A stretch of 64,000 nt of DNA from Actinoplanes xinjiangensis (lineage in GTDB: Bacteria > Actinomycetota > Actinomycetes > Mycobacteriales > Micromonosporaceae). Shown here one piece after another: positions 35,869 to 44,164 of this stretch. The stretch lies in contig NZ_QGGR01000003.1 in the NCBI RefSeq assembly GCF_003148685.1, positions 434,001 to 498,000 of the forward strand, read 5' to 3'. Numbering within the stretch: position 1 is the stretch's first letter; every line of letters starts with the position of its first letter. The translations under genes and the position numbers were made by a program. Below the pieces are notes generated by a model. It ran no database searches. It was not told the DNA's origin and was given only the letters and a program-made list of their open reading frames with translations.

Positions 35869-36765
35869 TCACCCCGAGTGAACGGCGACGGTGGCGCGTT
35901 CGGCCAGGGAACGCTCGGCGGCGGCCAGGATCGCGGTCACCTCGGCGCCGAAACGGACATCGCAGGCCGGGGACGGGCCACCGGCGGCCGCCGCGAGCAA
36001 CTGGTCGACGGCACGGCCGAGAGCGTCGGCCGGCTCCCACCGCCCGCGCGGGACCTCCCGGAGCCCGGCGTCGCCGGCGAAGACGGCCTCCTCCCGGGCC
36101 GCGGCGGGCGGCGCGTCCACCGCCAGCGTGAACCGGCTGATCGCGCCTCCGGCGTGCTGGAGGAGCACAAACGTCAGATCACGCGGGCCGGCCACCGCGG
36201 TCACCTCGGTGACCGGGCCGAGCACCGGCAGCACCACGGCCAGCGCGTGCGGGCCGACGTCCCAGAGACCACCGCGCTCCCGGCGCCACGGCGACGCCCC
36301 GAACGGGTTGTCCGGCACGAAGATCGAGCCGAGGTGGTCGATCCGCGCCTCGGCCCACCCGCCGGTCGCCACCGCCTCGGTCAGGAAGCCGTCCAGCTCC
36401 GGCGTGAACCGGCGGGTGAAGAACACCACCGAGGCCACGTCACCCGCCGCGGCGGCGAGGGCTTCGGCATCCTCGGTACGCAACGCGACCGGCTTGTCCA
36501 GCAGGAGGTGCCGGCCGGCCCGTGCCGCCCGCAGGGCGATCGGTGCCTGCACGTCCGGCGGGAGCGCGATCGCGACCGCGTCGACGTCGGCGATCAGCGC
36601 GTCGGCGTCGGAGTACGCCGTGACGCCGTACCGGCCGGCCAGATCGGCCGTCTTCTGCGGATCCCGCCCCCAGACGCCGGCGAACTCCACGCCGGGGTGT
36701 GCGGCCAGCCCCGGCGCGTGCGCCAGTCGAGCCCATGGTCCCGTACCGAAAAGTCCGAAGCGCAC
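35869..36765 (-). CDS. Gfo/Idh/MocA-family oxidoreductase
   Basis: A 298-residue NAD(P)-dependent dehydrogenase. The Rossmann start is MRFGLFGTGPWARLAHAPGL, the nucleotide-domain end carries the DKP motif (LLLDKPVAL) and the C-terminal alpha/beta domain contains the GGLWDVGPHAL segment with the catalytic-type histidine. Family members act on sugars, inositols or related polyols; the substrate here is unknown. GTG start at 36765. It stands alone between a convergent hypothetical region and a divergent membrane-protein pair. Confidence 0.88.
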   Translation of the reverse strand: MRFGLFGTGPWARLAHAPGLAAHPGVEFAGVWGRDPQKTADLAGRYGVTAYSDADALIADVDAVAIALPPDVQAPIALRAARAGRHLLLDKPVALRTEDAEALAAAAGDVASVVFFTRRFTPELDGFLTEAVATGGWAEARIDHLGSIFVPDNPFGASPWRRERGGLWDVGPHALAVVLPVLGPVTEVTAVAGPRDLTFVLLQHAGGAISRFTLAVDAPPAAAREEAVFAGDAGLREVPRGRWEPADALGRAVDQLLAAAAGGPSPACDVRFGAEVTAILAAAERSLAERATVAVHSG

Positions 36766-36842
36766 CGGTTGACCCCGCCCTCGTGTTCTTGATCCCCGGG
36801 CCGGAAGTTACCAGGCCGGAAGGGCCTCAGTAACCTGGCCGG

Positions 36843-37208
36843 GTGAACGGTGCCCTGTCGACGGCGACCATTGTCGCCGCTCTCGTCCTGGCGGTCTGGT
36901 ATCTGGTGCGGACGGCCCTCGACCGGGCGCCGGATCCCATCGACCTGATCGCCGCCGTCGTGCTCGGTGTGCTGACCGCGGTCCTCGTCGTGGTCGCCGT
37001 CGCCGGCCTCTTCGACGGTGCGCGGCCGGCCGACACCGGCACCTTCGCCGGCTACCTGGTCACGACGGCCGGGCTGGTCCCGACCGCGGTGATCCTGGCC
37101 AAGATGGAGCCGACGCGCTGGGGCAACCTGATCCTCGGCGTCGGCTGTCTAGTCCTGCCCGTTCTCGTGCTGCGCCTGCAGCAGATCGCGTCGGTGACCG
37201 TTGCCTGA
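36843..37208 (+). CDS. Small four-helix membrane protein
   Basis: A 121-residue protein with four predicted membrane helices (ATIVAALVLAVWYLV, LIAAVVLGVLTAVLVVVAVAG, LVTTAGLVPTAVILA, LILGVGCLVLPVLVL). No motif is recognised. GTG start at 36843; its stop overlaps the TTG start of the next membrane gene by 8 bases, so the two are probably made together. Confidence 0.7.
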   Translation: MNGALSTATIVAALVLAVWYLVRTALDRAPDPIDLIAAVVLGVLTAVLVVVAVAGLFDGARPADTGTFAGYLVTTAGLVPTAVILAKMEPTRWGNLILGVGCLVLPVLVLRLQQIASVTVA

Positions 37209-37635
37209 GAAGACCCCCTCGGAGACCACCGTCCGTCCGGCCGACGCCGCCCTCGGCTCGGGGATCGGCCGGGTCCTGCTCCTCGTCTACGGCGTCTTCG
37301 CGCTGTCCGCGAGCGCCCGGGCCCTGGTGCAGATCACCACCCACTTCTCCGAGGCGCCGCTCGCCTACCTGCTCTCCGCCTTCGCCGGCCTGATCTACAT
37401 CACCGCCACCGTGGGCCTGGCCCGCGGTGGCCCCACCGGCCGCCGGACGGCCCTGATCAGCTGCACCATCGAGCTGATCGGCGTCCTGGTGATCGGCACC
37501 CTGAGCGTGGTGGACAGCGGCGACTTCCCGGACGCCACCGTCTGGTCGAACTTCGGCAGCGGCTACGGCTACGTCCCCCTGGTCCTGCCCTTCGTCGGCC
37601 TCTGGTGGATCTGGCGGCACAAGCCGGCTAGCTGA
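37201..37635 (+). CDS. Membrane protein, partner of the preceding gene
   Basis: A 144-residue protein with four membrane helices (VLLLVYGVFALSASARALV, YLLSAFAGLIYITATVGLA, ISCTIELIGVLVIGTL, VPLVLPFVGLWWIW) and a short hydrophilic N-terminus. The arrangement is seen in actinobacterial integral membrane proteins of unknown role. TTG start at 37201 inside the previous gene's end. The 3' end overlaps the convergent synthetase-like gene by 8 bp. Confidence 0.72.
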   Translation: MPEKTPSETTVRPADAALGSGIGRVLLLVYGVFALSASARALVQITTHFSEAPLAYLLSAFAGLIYITATVGLARGGPTGRRTALISCTIELIGVLVIGTLSVVDSGDFPDATVWSNFGSGYGYVPLVLPFVGLWWIWRHKPAS

Positions 37636-39082
37636 TCACGTGCGGCACGAAGTTGCACGTGTTCGTGGTGACCAGGCCGGCGGTGCCGACGCCCTCGCGG
37701 ATGCCCATGCCGGCCGGTTCCCCGTCGATCAGCCACGCGCCGATCACCGGGTGGACCGGCCCTTCCAGCCCGTCGAAGGTCGGCAGTTCGCACAGTTCCT
37801 GGACGACATACCGGCCGTCCGAGCCGTATTCCGAGGGCACGCCGGTGATCGGGGTCCCGTCGCGGACCAGGGTCACCGATCCGCCTTCGCGACCCCACAC
37901 GGGTTTCTTCGCGTACGAGGTCAGCCGGGCCGCCCCCGACGACTCCGCGAAGTAGGCGGGCAGCAGGTACTTCCCGCGTTCCGGGTCGTCGCCGAAGAGT
38001 TTCCACAGCACCGGGAGCAGCGCCTTGTTGCCGAGCAGCGCGGCCTTGTAGGGCGGCTCCATCCACACGGTCCCGCGTTTCTGCGGATCGGCCATGTTGC
38101 GGAAGAAGGCCTTGCCGCCCTCCTCGTGCCAGAACCACTCCCACGGGTAGAGCATGAAGATGACGTCGATCGGCTCGGCACGGTGTTCCTGGCCGGGCGC
38201 CGGGACGAACAGGACACGGTCCCCGGCGACGTCCCATCCGATCTGGCTCATGGCGATCAGCTCGACCGGGTACCCGGCCTCCTCCGCGGTCGCCATCAGG
38301 TACGCGACGTTCATCCGGTCCTCACCCGAGGTCTCGGACGTCTCGTACGCGAAGTAGATCTTGGGTTTCGCCGGAAGCCAGGGACGCGCCTCGCGGAGTT
38401 TGCCGATGTTGCGCCGCCACGCGCCGGGGTCGCCCGGCTCGCCGGGTGCGTCCTCCCAGCCGACGAGCCGCTCGTGGATCGAGTTCCACTGGCGCCACTC
38501 GTGCTGTGCGACGCCGGTCTGATCCATCCAGTGCCACTGGATGACGGCGGCCTCGACCAGTGAGGTGGGGGTCTGCGCGTTGAACTCGAGCAGCCGGGGC
38601 ACGGTGCCGGCCCCGTTGTACCAGAGATCGAAGCGACCATAAACGGTCGGCGACCAGTCCGGCGTCTGCATCGGCAGCCGGCCGTCCGGGTCCTTGTCCT
38701 GGTGGGTCCACGTCTCGGCGTCACCGTCGAGCCAGGTCCGGATGATCTGCTCGTGGGTGTACTCGGGGATGCCGATCCGGGTCAGGAAACATGTGTCGGC
38801 GGTGCAGATCGAGGCGAAGTAGCCCTGTCGGCGACCTTCGACGGTACGCCGTGGGCACTGCTGGATCATCCAGTCGCCGGCCTCCAGGCACATGGCGTAG
38901 AGGGTCGAACTCGCGCTCTCCAGCTCCTCGATCTCGGCCGCGGTGAAGTCGTAGTACGGCCCCTCCTGCCAGTACGAGTACGGCGTCCCGTCCGGCAGGA
39001 CGTCGTCGTTGTAGGTCAGGCCGAGGCTGTAGTTGGTGAGCCGCCATCCGTCGCGCACCGGCCCGTGCGGAATCCGCCGCAA
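37628..39082 (-). CDS. Glutathionylspermidine-synthase-like ATP-grasp enzyme (YgiC-type)
   Basis: A 484-residue protein of the GSP_synth family. ATP-grasp features include FDLWYNGAGTVPRLLEFNAQTPTS split by RFD, the CTADTCFLTRIG region, MEPPYKAALLGNKALLP and KKPVWGREGGSVTLV with the glycine-rich loop. Only the synthetase half exists; there is no amidase domain as in E. coli Gsp. Actinomycetes lack glutathione, so its acceptor is probably another peptide or amine (inference). TTG 39082 lies 3 bases after the upstream lipoprotein stop, and GGGGGG provides a ribosome site. The pairing is like E. coli ygiB-ygiC. Confidence 0.88.
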   Translation of the reverse strand: MRRIPHGPVRDGWRLTNYSLGLTYNDDVLPDGTPYSYWQEGPYYDFTAAEIEELESASSTLYAMCLEAGDWMIQQCPRRTVEGRRQGYFASICTADTCFLTRIGIPEYTHEQIIRTWLDGDAETWTHQDKDPDGRLPMQTPDWSPTVYGRFDLWYNGAGTVPRLLEFNAQTPTSLVEAAVIQWHWMDQTGVAQHEWRQWNSIHERLVGWEDAPGEPGDPGAWRRNIGKLREARPWLPAKPKIYFAYETSETSGEDRMNVAYLMATAEEAGYPVELIAMSQIGWDVAGDRVLFVPAPGQEHRAEPIDVIFMLYPWEWFWHEEGGKAFFRNMADPQKRGTVWMEPPYKAALLGNKALLPVLWKLFGDDPERGKYLLPAYFAESSGAARLTSYAKKPVWGREGGSVTLVRDGTPITGVPSEYGSDGRYVVQELCELPTFDGLEGPVHPVIGAWLIDGEPAGMGIREGVGTAGLVTTNTCNFVPHVIS

Positions 39083-39085
39083 CCG

Positions 39086-39475
39086 TCAGCCCCCCGACGA
39101 CGAGCCGCCGCCGCCCTTACCGACGACACTGCTCTTCACCGTGCCGTTGGGGATCTTGCCCGTGGAGGGCAGCCCGAACTTCGACCGGGATGCGGCGTCG
39201 TTGTAAGGGAACTTGGTGCCCCCGGCGGGCAGTCTGGTGCCGATCGGATAGCCCGAGCGGTATCCGGACGAATGCCAGATGAAGAAACCGCCGCCGCCGC
39301 CACCGCCACCATCGTCGTCGCAGAGGTCCTCGTCGACGATCGTGCCGTCGGCGTCGGCGCAGTAGAAACCCTCGTCCACGTACTCATCGTTGTCGCACGC
39401 GGCCAGACCGCCCGCTGCCAGCAGGAGGAAGGTGCTGGTGAGCGACACGGTCCGGGAACTCATGCGTCGGTTCAT
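39086..39475 (-). CDS. Small acidic/glycine-rich lipoprotein (YgiB-like position)
   Basis: A 129-residue precursor with a lipoprotein signal (LLLAAGGLAAC, Cys at residue 27). The mature part starts with an acidic cysteine-containing segment (DNDEYVDEGFYCADADG) and has two glycine runs and a basic serine/glycine-rich tail. It directly precedes the synthetase-like gene on the same strand. In E. coli the YgiC synthetase likewise follows YgiB, a cell-envelope protein, but the sequence similarity here is weak. ATG 39475 is used; ATG 39463 is possible. Confidence 0.75.
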   Translation of the reverse strand: MNRRMSSRTVSLTSTFLLLAAGGLAACDNDEYVDEGFYCADADGTIVDEDLCDDDGGGGGGGGFFIWHSSGYRSGYPIGTRLPAGGTKFPYNDAASRSKFGLPSTGKIPNGTVKSSVVGKGGGGSSSGG

Positions 39476-39523
39476 GATTTCTTTGTAACTCTTCTCAGCA
39501 AGTTGCCAGTAACCCTTAGCCTG

Positions 39524-40285
39524 TCAGTCCCTCGGCCCGCCCGCCACGTATACGACCTGTCCGGAGACGAACCCGGCCCCTTCACCGACCAGGAACGACA
39601 CCGTGTTCGCGACGTCCTCGGGGCGCCCGGCGCGGGCGACGGGAATCTGGCTCACCGCCGCCTTCTCGAAGTCGTCGAAGTCGACCCCGACGCGCGCCGC
39701 GGTCGCCCGGGTCATGTCGGTCACGATGAAGCCGGGCGCGACCGCGTTCGCGGTGATGCCGAACTTGCCGAGCTCGATGGCGAGCGTCTTGGTGAAACCC
39801 TGGAGGCCGGCCTTGGCCGCGGCGTAGTTGGCCTGGCCCCGGTTACCGAGGGCGGAGGTGCTGGAGAGGCTGACGATCCGGCCGAACTTCGCGGCGACCA
39901 TGTGCTCCTGGACGGCCTTGCTGAACAGGAACGCACCACGCAGGTGGACGGCCATCACGGTGTCCCAGTCGTCCTCGGACATCTTGAAGAGCAGGTTGTC
40001 GCGCAGCACCCCGGCGTTGTTGACCAGCACCGTCGGGGCACCCAGCTCGGCCACGGTCCGCTCGACGGCCGCTCGGACCTGATCTTTGTCGGCCACGTCC
40101 GCGCCGATCGCGATGGCCGAGCCACCCGCCGAGACGATCGCGTCGACCGTCTCGGCGCCGGCCTTCTCGTCCAGATCGACGACCGCGACCGCCAGGCCGT
40201 CGGCGGCGAGCTTGCGGGCGATCGCCGCGCCGATGCCGCGGGCGGCTCCGGTCACTACAGCGACACGACGTACGGACTGCGACAT
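39524..40285 (-). CDS. fabG: 3-oxoacyl-ACP reductase FabG-type SDR
   Basis: A 253-residue short-chain dehydrogenase. Cofactor motif TGAARGIGAAIA, NNAG, catalytic Ser/Tyr/Lys in SSTSALGNRGQANYAAAK and the closing AGFVSGQVVYVAGG are present. Reduction of 3-oxoacyl thioesters with NADPH is expected; being alone it could also serve polyketide or storage-lipid metabolism. ATG 40285 has GGAGG 5 bases upstream. Three 23-bp direct repeats lie directly in front of the ribosome site. Confidence 0.92.
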   Translation of the reverse strand: MSQSVRRVAVVTGAARGIGAAIARKLAADGLAVAVVDLDEKAGAETVDAIVSAGGSAIAIGADVADKDQVRAAVERTVAELGAPTVLVNNAGVLRDNLLFKMSEDDWDTVMAVHLRGAFLFSKAVQEHMVAAKFGRIVSLSSTSALGNRGQANYAAAKAGLQGFTKTLAIELGKFGITANAVAPGFIVTDMTRATAARVGVDFDDFEKAAVSQIPVARAGRPEDVANTVSFLVGEGAGFVSGQVVYVAGGPRD

Positions 40286-40297
40286 TGCGGCCTCCGG

Positions 40298-40366
40298 TAG
40301 TGATCCACGCTGCTGGAGAGTGGTGATCCACGCTGCTGGAGAGTGGTGATCCACGCTGCTGGAAGC
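40298..40366 (-). repeat. Three 23-bp direct repeats upstream of fabG
   Basis: Units at 40298-40320, 40321-40343 and 40344-40366 are nearly identical (core TGATCCACGCTGCTGGA). They occupy the sequence from 2 bases before the fabG ribosome site back to near the GH13 stop, so they lie in the fabG leader or promoter. They may be iterated binding sites for a regulator or an RNA element. Confidence 0.85.
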
Positions 40367-40381
40367 CGATGCTAAACCGGG

Positions 40382-42028
40382 TCAGGCGGTTCTGCGCATC
40401 CGGATCCACCGGTATCCGTACCCCGCGACGCGGATCTTGTCGAATTCGCCCGGCTCCGGGTACTCCTGGTCGGCCAGCACGTCGTTCGGGAAGTCGGCCT
40501 CGGCGGCCAGGCTGCTCAGATCGACCTCGCCCTCCTCGGTGCCCAGATTGTGCACGAACAGCATGGTTCCGGTGTCGGCGTCGGCGCGGTGCACCAGGAT
40601 GCCCCTGGGGGCGGGCACGTCGACGTGGGTGCAGGATCCGCCGCCGATCTCGGGCGCCTCGCGGAGGGTCCGGATCATCCGCTCGAACCACGACAGCAGC
40701 GACTTCGGGTCGTGCCGCTGGAGGGTCGCGTTGAGCGTCTCGTAGCCGAACTCGCCACCCGAGATCACCGGCCGGACCAGCTGTTTCGGCTCCGCGCTGG
40801 AGAACCCGGCATTCGGCCGGTTGTTCCACTGCATCGGGGTACGGATGGCGTAGCGCCCGTCCAGGGAGAGGTCCTCGCCCATCCCGAGCTCCTCGCCGTA
40901 CCGCAGCACCGGTGTGCCCCGCAGGCTGAACTGGAGCGCGTACGCCAACTCCAGCCGCCGCCGGTCGTTGCCGAGCATCGGTGCCAGCCGGCGGCGGATG
41001 CCCCGTCCGTACAGCTGCATGTTCTCGTCCGGGCCGAACTGCTCGAGCACGTCCTTGCGCTGTTCGGCGGTGAGCCGGGACAGGTCGATCTCGTCGTGGT
41101 TGCGCAGGAAGGTGGCCCACTGGCCGCCTTCCGGCAGCTGCGGGGTGTCCCGCAGCGCGTCGATGATCGGCTCGGTGTCCTGCCGGGCCAGCGCGAGCAT
41201 CAGCCGGCCGTTCATCATGAAGTCGAACAGCATGTGGATGCGGTTGCTGGAGCCGCCCTCGTCACCGAAGAAGGCCACCAGCTTCTCCGGCTCCACATTG
41301 GCCTCGGCCAGCAGGACCGCGTCCCCCTTGCGCCACTGCACATGCTGGCGCAGCTCGCTGAGGAAGCCGAAGTCCATCGGCGAGGCCGGGTTGCCCGGCT
41401 CGGTCTGCTCGATGATGAACGGCACCGCGTCCATCCGGAAACCGGAGACCCCGAGCTGGAGCCAGAACGCGCAGATCTTCTTGATCTCCGCGCGGACCTC
41501 GGGGTTGTTGATGTTGAGGTCCGGCTGGAACTTGTAGAACCGGTGGTAGTACCAGAGCTTCGCGGTGCGGTCGTAGGTCCACGTCTCGGCCTGCTCGCCG
41601 GGGAAGACCATCCCCTGCTTGCGGTCCGCCGGCTCGGTCTCGCTCCAGACGAACCAGTCACGGAACGGCGAGTCCGGCGACGACCGCGCCGACTGGAACC
41701 AGTGGTGCTGGTCGGACGTGTGGTTGACCACCAGGTCGATGATCACCTTGATGCCGCGGTTGGCCGCCTGGTGCAGCAGCTCGGCGAAGTCGCCCAGGGT
41801 CCCGAAACGCGGGTCCACATTGTAGAAATCGGACACGTCGTAGCCGTCGTCCTTGCCCGGCGACGGGTGGATCGGGTTGAGCCACAGGCAGTTGATCCCG
41901 AGGCGGGACAGGTAGTCGAGCCGTCCGATCAGGCCGCGGATGTCACCGCAGCCGTCACCGTCGGAATCGGCGAACGTGTCGATGTCGAGGCAATAGACGA
42001 CGGCCTTGGAATACCACCGGTCACTCAT
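40382..42028 (-). CDS. GH13 alpha-glucan enzyme (trehalose-synthase-like)
   Basis: A 548-residue cytoplasmic TIM-barrel enzyme. GH13 regions: IIDLVVNHTS, GFRMDAVPF with nucleophile D200, LLAEANV with acid/base E242 and LRNHDEID with D312. The order and length match the trehalose synthase/GH13_16 subgroup (TreS interconverts maltose and trehalose). The typical TreS length is near 570-590, so it may have a somewhat different specificity. ATG 42028 lies inside the end of the upstream membrane gene (8-base overlap), placing it in the PadR operon. Confidence 0.88.
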   Translation of the reverse strand: MSDRWYSKAVVYCLDIDTFADSDGDGCGDIRGLIGRLDYLSRLGINCLWLNPIHPSPGKDDGYDVSDFYNVDPRFGTLGDFAELLHQAANRGIKVIIDLVVNHTSDQHHWFQSARSSPDSPFRDWFVWSETEPADRKQGMVFPGEQAETWTYDRTAKLWYYHRFYKFQPDLNINNPEVRAEIKKICAFWLQLGVSGFRMDAVPFIIEQTEPGNPASPMDFGFLSELRQHVQWRKGDAVLLAEANVEPEKLVAFFGDEGGSSNRIHMLFDFMMNGRLMLALARQDTEPIIDALRDTPQLPEGGQWATFLRNHDEIDLSRLTAEQRKDVLEQFGPDENMQLYGRGIRRRLAPMLGNDRRRLELAYALQFSLRGTPVLRYGEELGMGEDLSLDGRYAIRTPMQWNNRPNAGFSSAEPKQLVRPVISGGEFGYETLNATLQRHDPKSLLSWFERMIRTLREAPEIGGGSCTHVDVPAPRGILVHRADADTGTMLFVHNLGTEEGEVDLSSLAAEADFPNDVLADQEYPEPGEFDKIRVAGYGYRWIRMRRTA

Positions 42029-43040
42029 GCGCCCTTACTTGTCCGTGGCCCCGGTCGGCCAAACTCTCCAGGACCCGCAGCACCCCGAGACCACCGCCGA
42101 GGATGACGACCGGCGCCAGCAGGCTCACCGTGATACCACTCAGCATCTCCGCGCCGCCCAGATCGCCCCGGAGCGCCACGTTCACCAGTCCCGGCACGTC
42201 CCGAAGGACGTGGACGACGGTGAACAGCGTGGCCGACAGAACCGCGATGCGGCGACGCACCCACCGGCCGGCGGTCCACGTCGCGGCGGCCAGGACGAGG
42301 ACCGGCGCCCAATCCTGGATCACCTCCCCCGGCTGGAAGAAGCTCTGGTCGAAGCCCTGGGGGACCCAGAAGCCCTCCAGGGCGGGCATCCGGGTCACGG
42401 CGGCCAGCGCCGCCCCGCCGACGGCCAGGGCCAGGCCTCGGGCGCCCAGCACCGAACGCACCCAGCGGCCGGAGACCGCGACGGCGAACAGAGCGGTGAT
42501 CGCGATCCCGGCCGCGAGACCCCACACCGGCGACAGGCCCCGCGCATTCATCGGCACCGACCACAACCCGACCACCACGGCCTGCACCAGGACCCCGGCC
42601 ACGGCCAGCGCGACCGTCGTCCGGCGCAGACCCAGCACGGCCGCGAGGACGACCAACGGCCAGACGACGGTGCGCATCGCCGGGTCGAGCAGCATCAGCC
42701 CGTCCACCCCGTGCAGCCGCAACGGGTCGCCCTGCCCCCACAGCACCAGGCCGGCGATCAGCCGGTTGATCCCGGCGCCGGCCATCAACAGCGCGGCAAA
42801 CAGGGCGGTGACCGCGGCGGCGTCTCTCCACCCCGTACCCCTCTGGAGGTGGAAGGCCCGGCCGAGACGGGCGGTGAGGCCCGCGCGGATCAGATCCATC
42901 GCATCGGCCGGGGCGGGGAAGCGACGGCCGGGCGGGGCGCCGGACAGCAGCACGCCGATCATCTCCTCCTCGTACGCGGCCCGGTGGCCGGCCGGATAGA
43001 CCCGCATCAGGCGGCGGTAGCGCCTCTCCAGACCGGTCAC
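42021..43040 (-). CDS. Multi-helix membrane protein in PadR operon
   Basis: A 339-residue protein with a short cytoplasmic domain (residues 1-65, beginning MTGLERRYRRLMRVYPAGHR) typical of actinobacterial membrane proteins encoded after padR genes, then about eight hydrophobic helices. No catalytic motif is visible. GTG 43040 overlaps the padR stop (GTGA), and its own stop overlaps the GH13 start. Its dependence on PadR suggests a membrane-stress or export function. Confidence 0.78.
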   Translation of the reverse strand: MTGLERRYRRLMRVYPAGHRAAYEEEMIGVLLSGAPPGRRFPAPADAMDLIRAGLTARLGRAFHLQRGTGWRDAAAVTALFAALLMAGAGINRLIAGLVLWGQGDPLRLHGVDGLMLLDPAMRTVVWPLVVLAAVLGLRRTTVALAVAGVLVQAVVVGLWSVPMNARGLSPVWGLAAGIAITALFAVAVSGRWVRSVLGARGLALAVGGAALAAVTRMPALEGFWVPQGFDQSFFQPGEVIQDWAPVLVLAAATWTAGRWVRRRIAVLSATLFTVVHVLRDVPGLVNVALRGDLGGAEMLSGITVSLLAPVVILGGGLGVLRVLESLADRGHGQVRAHE

Positions 43041-43384
43041 GTGGTCGCTCCTCCGAGTCGGGCCCGACGGCCCTGCAGACGGCGCTCGGCGATGGTCGCC
43101 TGGGCGCGCAGGCGGGCGGTCTCGGTGGCCAGGCTCTGCTCGCCGGCCCCCGTGAGCCGGTAGTAGCGCCGCAGCCGGGACTGCACCACCTCTTCGCGGT
43201 CGACCTCGATCAGCCCCTCGGTCCGCAGCCGGTCGAGGGCGGCGTAGAGGGTGCCGGCCCGCAGGCGCACCCGCCCTCCGGTCATGGCGGCCACGTCCTC
43301 GATCACGGCATAACCGTGGCGGGACTCCTCGGCCAGCGCGGTGAGCACGAGAAACGTCGGCTCACGCATCGGCGTGTCAGTCAT
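43037..43384 (-). CDS. PadR-family transcriptional regulator
   Basis: A 115-residue winged-helix protein with the PadR signature: FLVLTALAEESRHGYAVIEDV, RAGTLYAALDRLRTEGLIEV and YRLTGAGEQSL, followed by a C-terminal dimer helix. PadR proteins repress promoters until bound by a ligand. A perfect palindrome lies 8 bases upstream of its ATG. The membrane protein and GH13 genes follow in the same operon. Confidence 0.93.
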   Translation of the reverse strand: MTDTPMREPTFLVLTALAEESRHGYAVIEDVAAMTGGRVRLRAGTLYAALDRLRTEGLIEVDREEVVQSRLRRYYRLTGAGEQSLATETARLRAQATIAERRLQGRRARLGGATT

Positions 43385-43392
43385 GACGGAAG

Positions 43393-43415
43393 CATATACC
43401 GATGATCGGTATATG
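43393..43415. promoter_or_regulatory. PadR operator palindrome
   Basis: Perfect 11-base arms CATATACCGAT flank one central base, just upstream of the padR start codon. ATAT-containing palindromes with this geometry are typical PadR sites, so autoregulation is very likely. Confidence 0.8.
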
Positions 43416-43509
43416 AGGTAGACGGTTCGGTGGCCTGCTCACGGGTAACTCTCAGAAACCGCCTGCACAGTGTGTGGGGAGTTCACGGCGACATTCGAAA
43501 GGCGGGCTC

Positions 43510-44160
43510 ATGGCCGACGGTGATCTCGGTAATCTCGGTGGACTGACCGGCTGGGTCGCCTCGGTGATCGATTCGCTCGGCGAGATAGGCGTCGGGCTGC
43601 TGGTCGCACTGGAGAACCTGATCCCGCCGATCCCGAGTGAGATCGTCCTCTCGATGGCCGGCTATCTGGCCAGTCAGGGCCGGGTCAACCTGATCCTCGT
43701 CTGGATCACCGCCACGCTCGGCGCGCTCGGTGGCGCGCTCGTTCTCTACTGGCTGGGCCGCGGGCTCGGCGAGGAGCGACTCAAGCACTGGCTCGACCGC
43801 ATCCCGCTGGTCGACCTCGACGATCTGAACACCGCCGACCGCTGGTTCGAGAAACACGAGCGGGCCGCGGTGCTCTTCGGCCGCTGCGCGCCGGTGGTCC
43901 GCAGCCTGGTCTCCATCCCGGCGGGTGCCAACCACATGCCGATGGGCCAGTTCATGCTCTTCACCGCGATCGGCAGCGGCTTCTGGAACGCCCTGTTCAT
44001 CGGCGGCGGATACGCGCTCGGCTCCCGCTGGAAAGACCTGGAGATGTACGCCCAGTGGTTCGACTACGCGATCTGGGCGTTCTTCGCGGTCGCCATCGGG
44101 TCGTGGGTGGTGAAGAAGGTGCGCAAGCGGCGGCAGCGCACCGCCGCCCGCGCACGCTAG
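43510..44160 (+). CDS. DedA-family (SNARE-associated) membrane protein
   Basis: A 216-residue polytopic protein. The DedA signatures ENLIPPIPSEIVLSMAGYLA and FGRCAPVVRSLVSIPAGANHMP are present and the tail is basic (KKVRKRRQRTAARAR). DedA proteins act in membrane homeostasis and undecaprenyl-phosphate or phospholipid recycling. ATG 43510 has GAAAGG upstream; the open frame begins 12 codons earlier. It is convergent with the GH16 gene. Confidence 0.92.
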   Translation: MADGDLGNLGGLTGWVASVIDSLGEIGVGLLVALENLIPPIPSEIVLSMAGYLASQGRVNLILVWITATLGALGGALVLYWLGRGLGEERLKHWLDRIPLVDLDDLNTADRWFEKHERAAVLFGRCAPVVRSLVSIPAGANHMPMGQFMLFTAIGSGFWNALFIGGGYALGSRWKDLEMYAQWFDYAIWAFFAVAIGSWVVKKVRKRRQRTAARAR

Positions 44161-44164
44161 CCGG

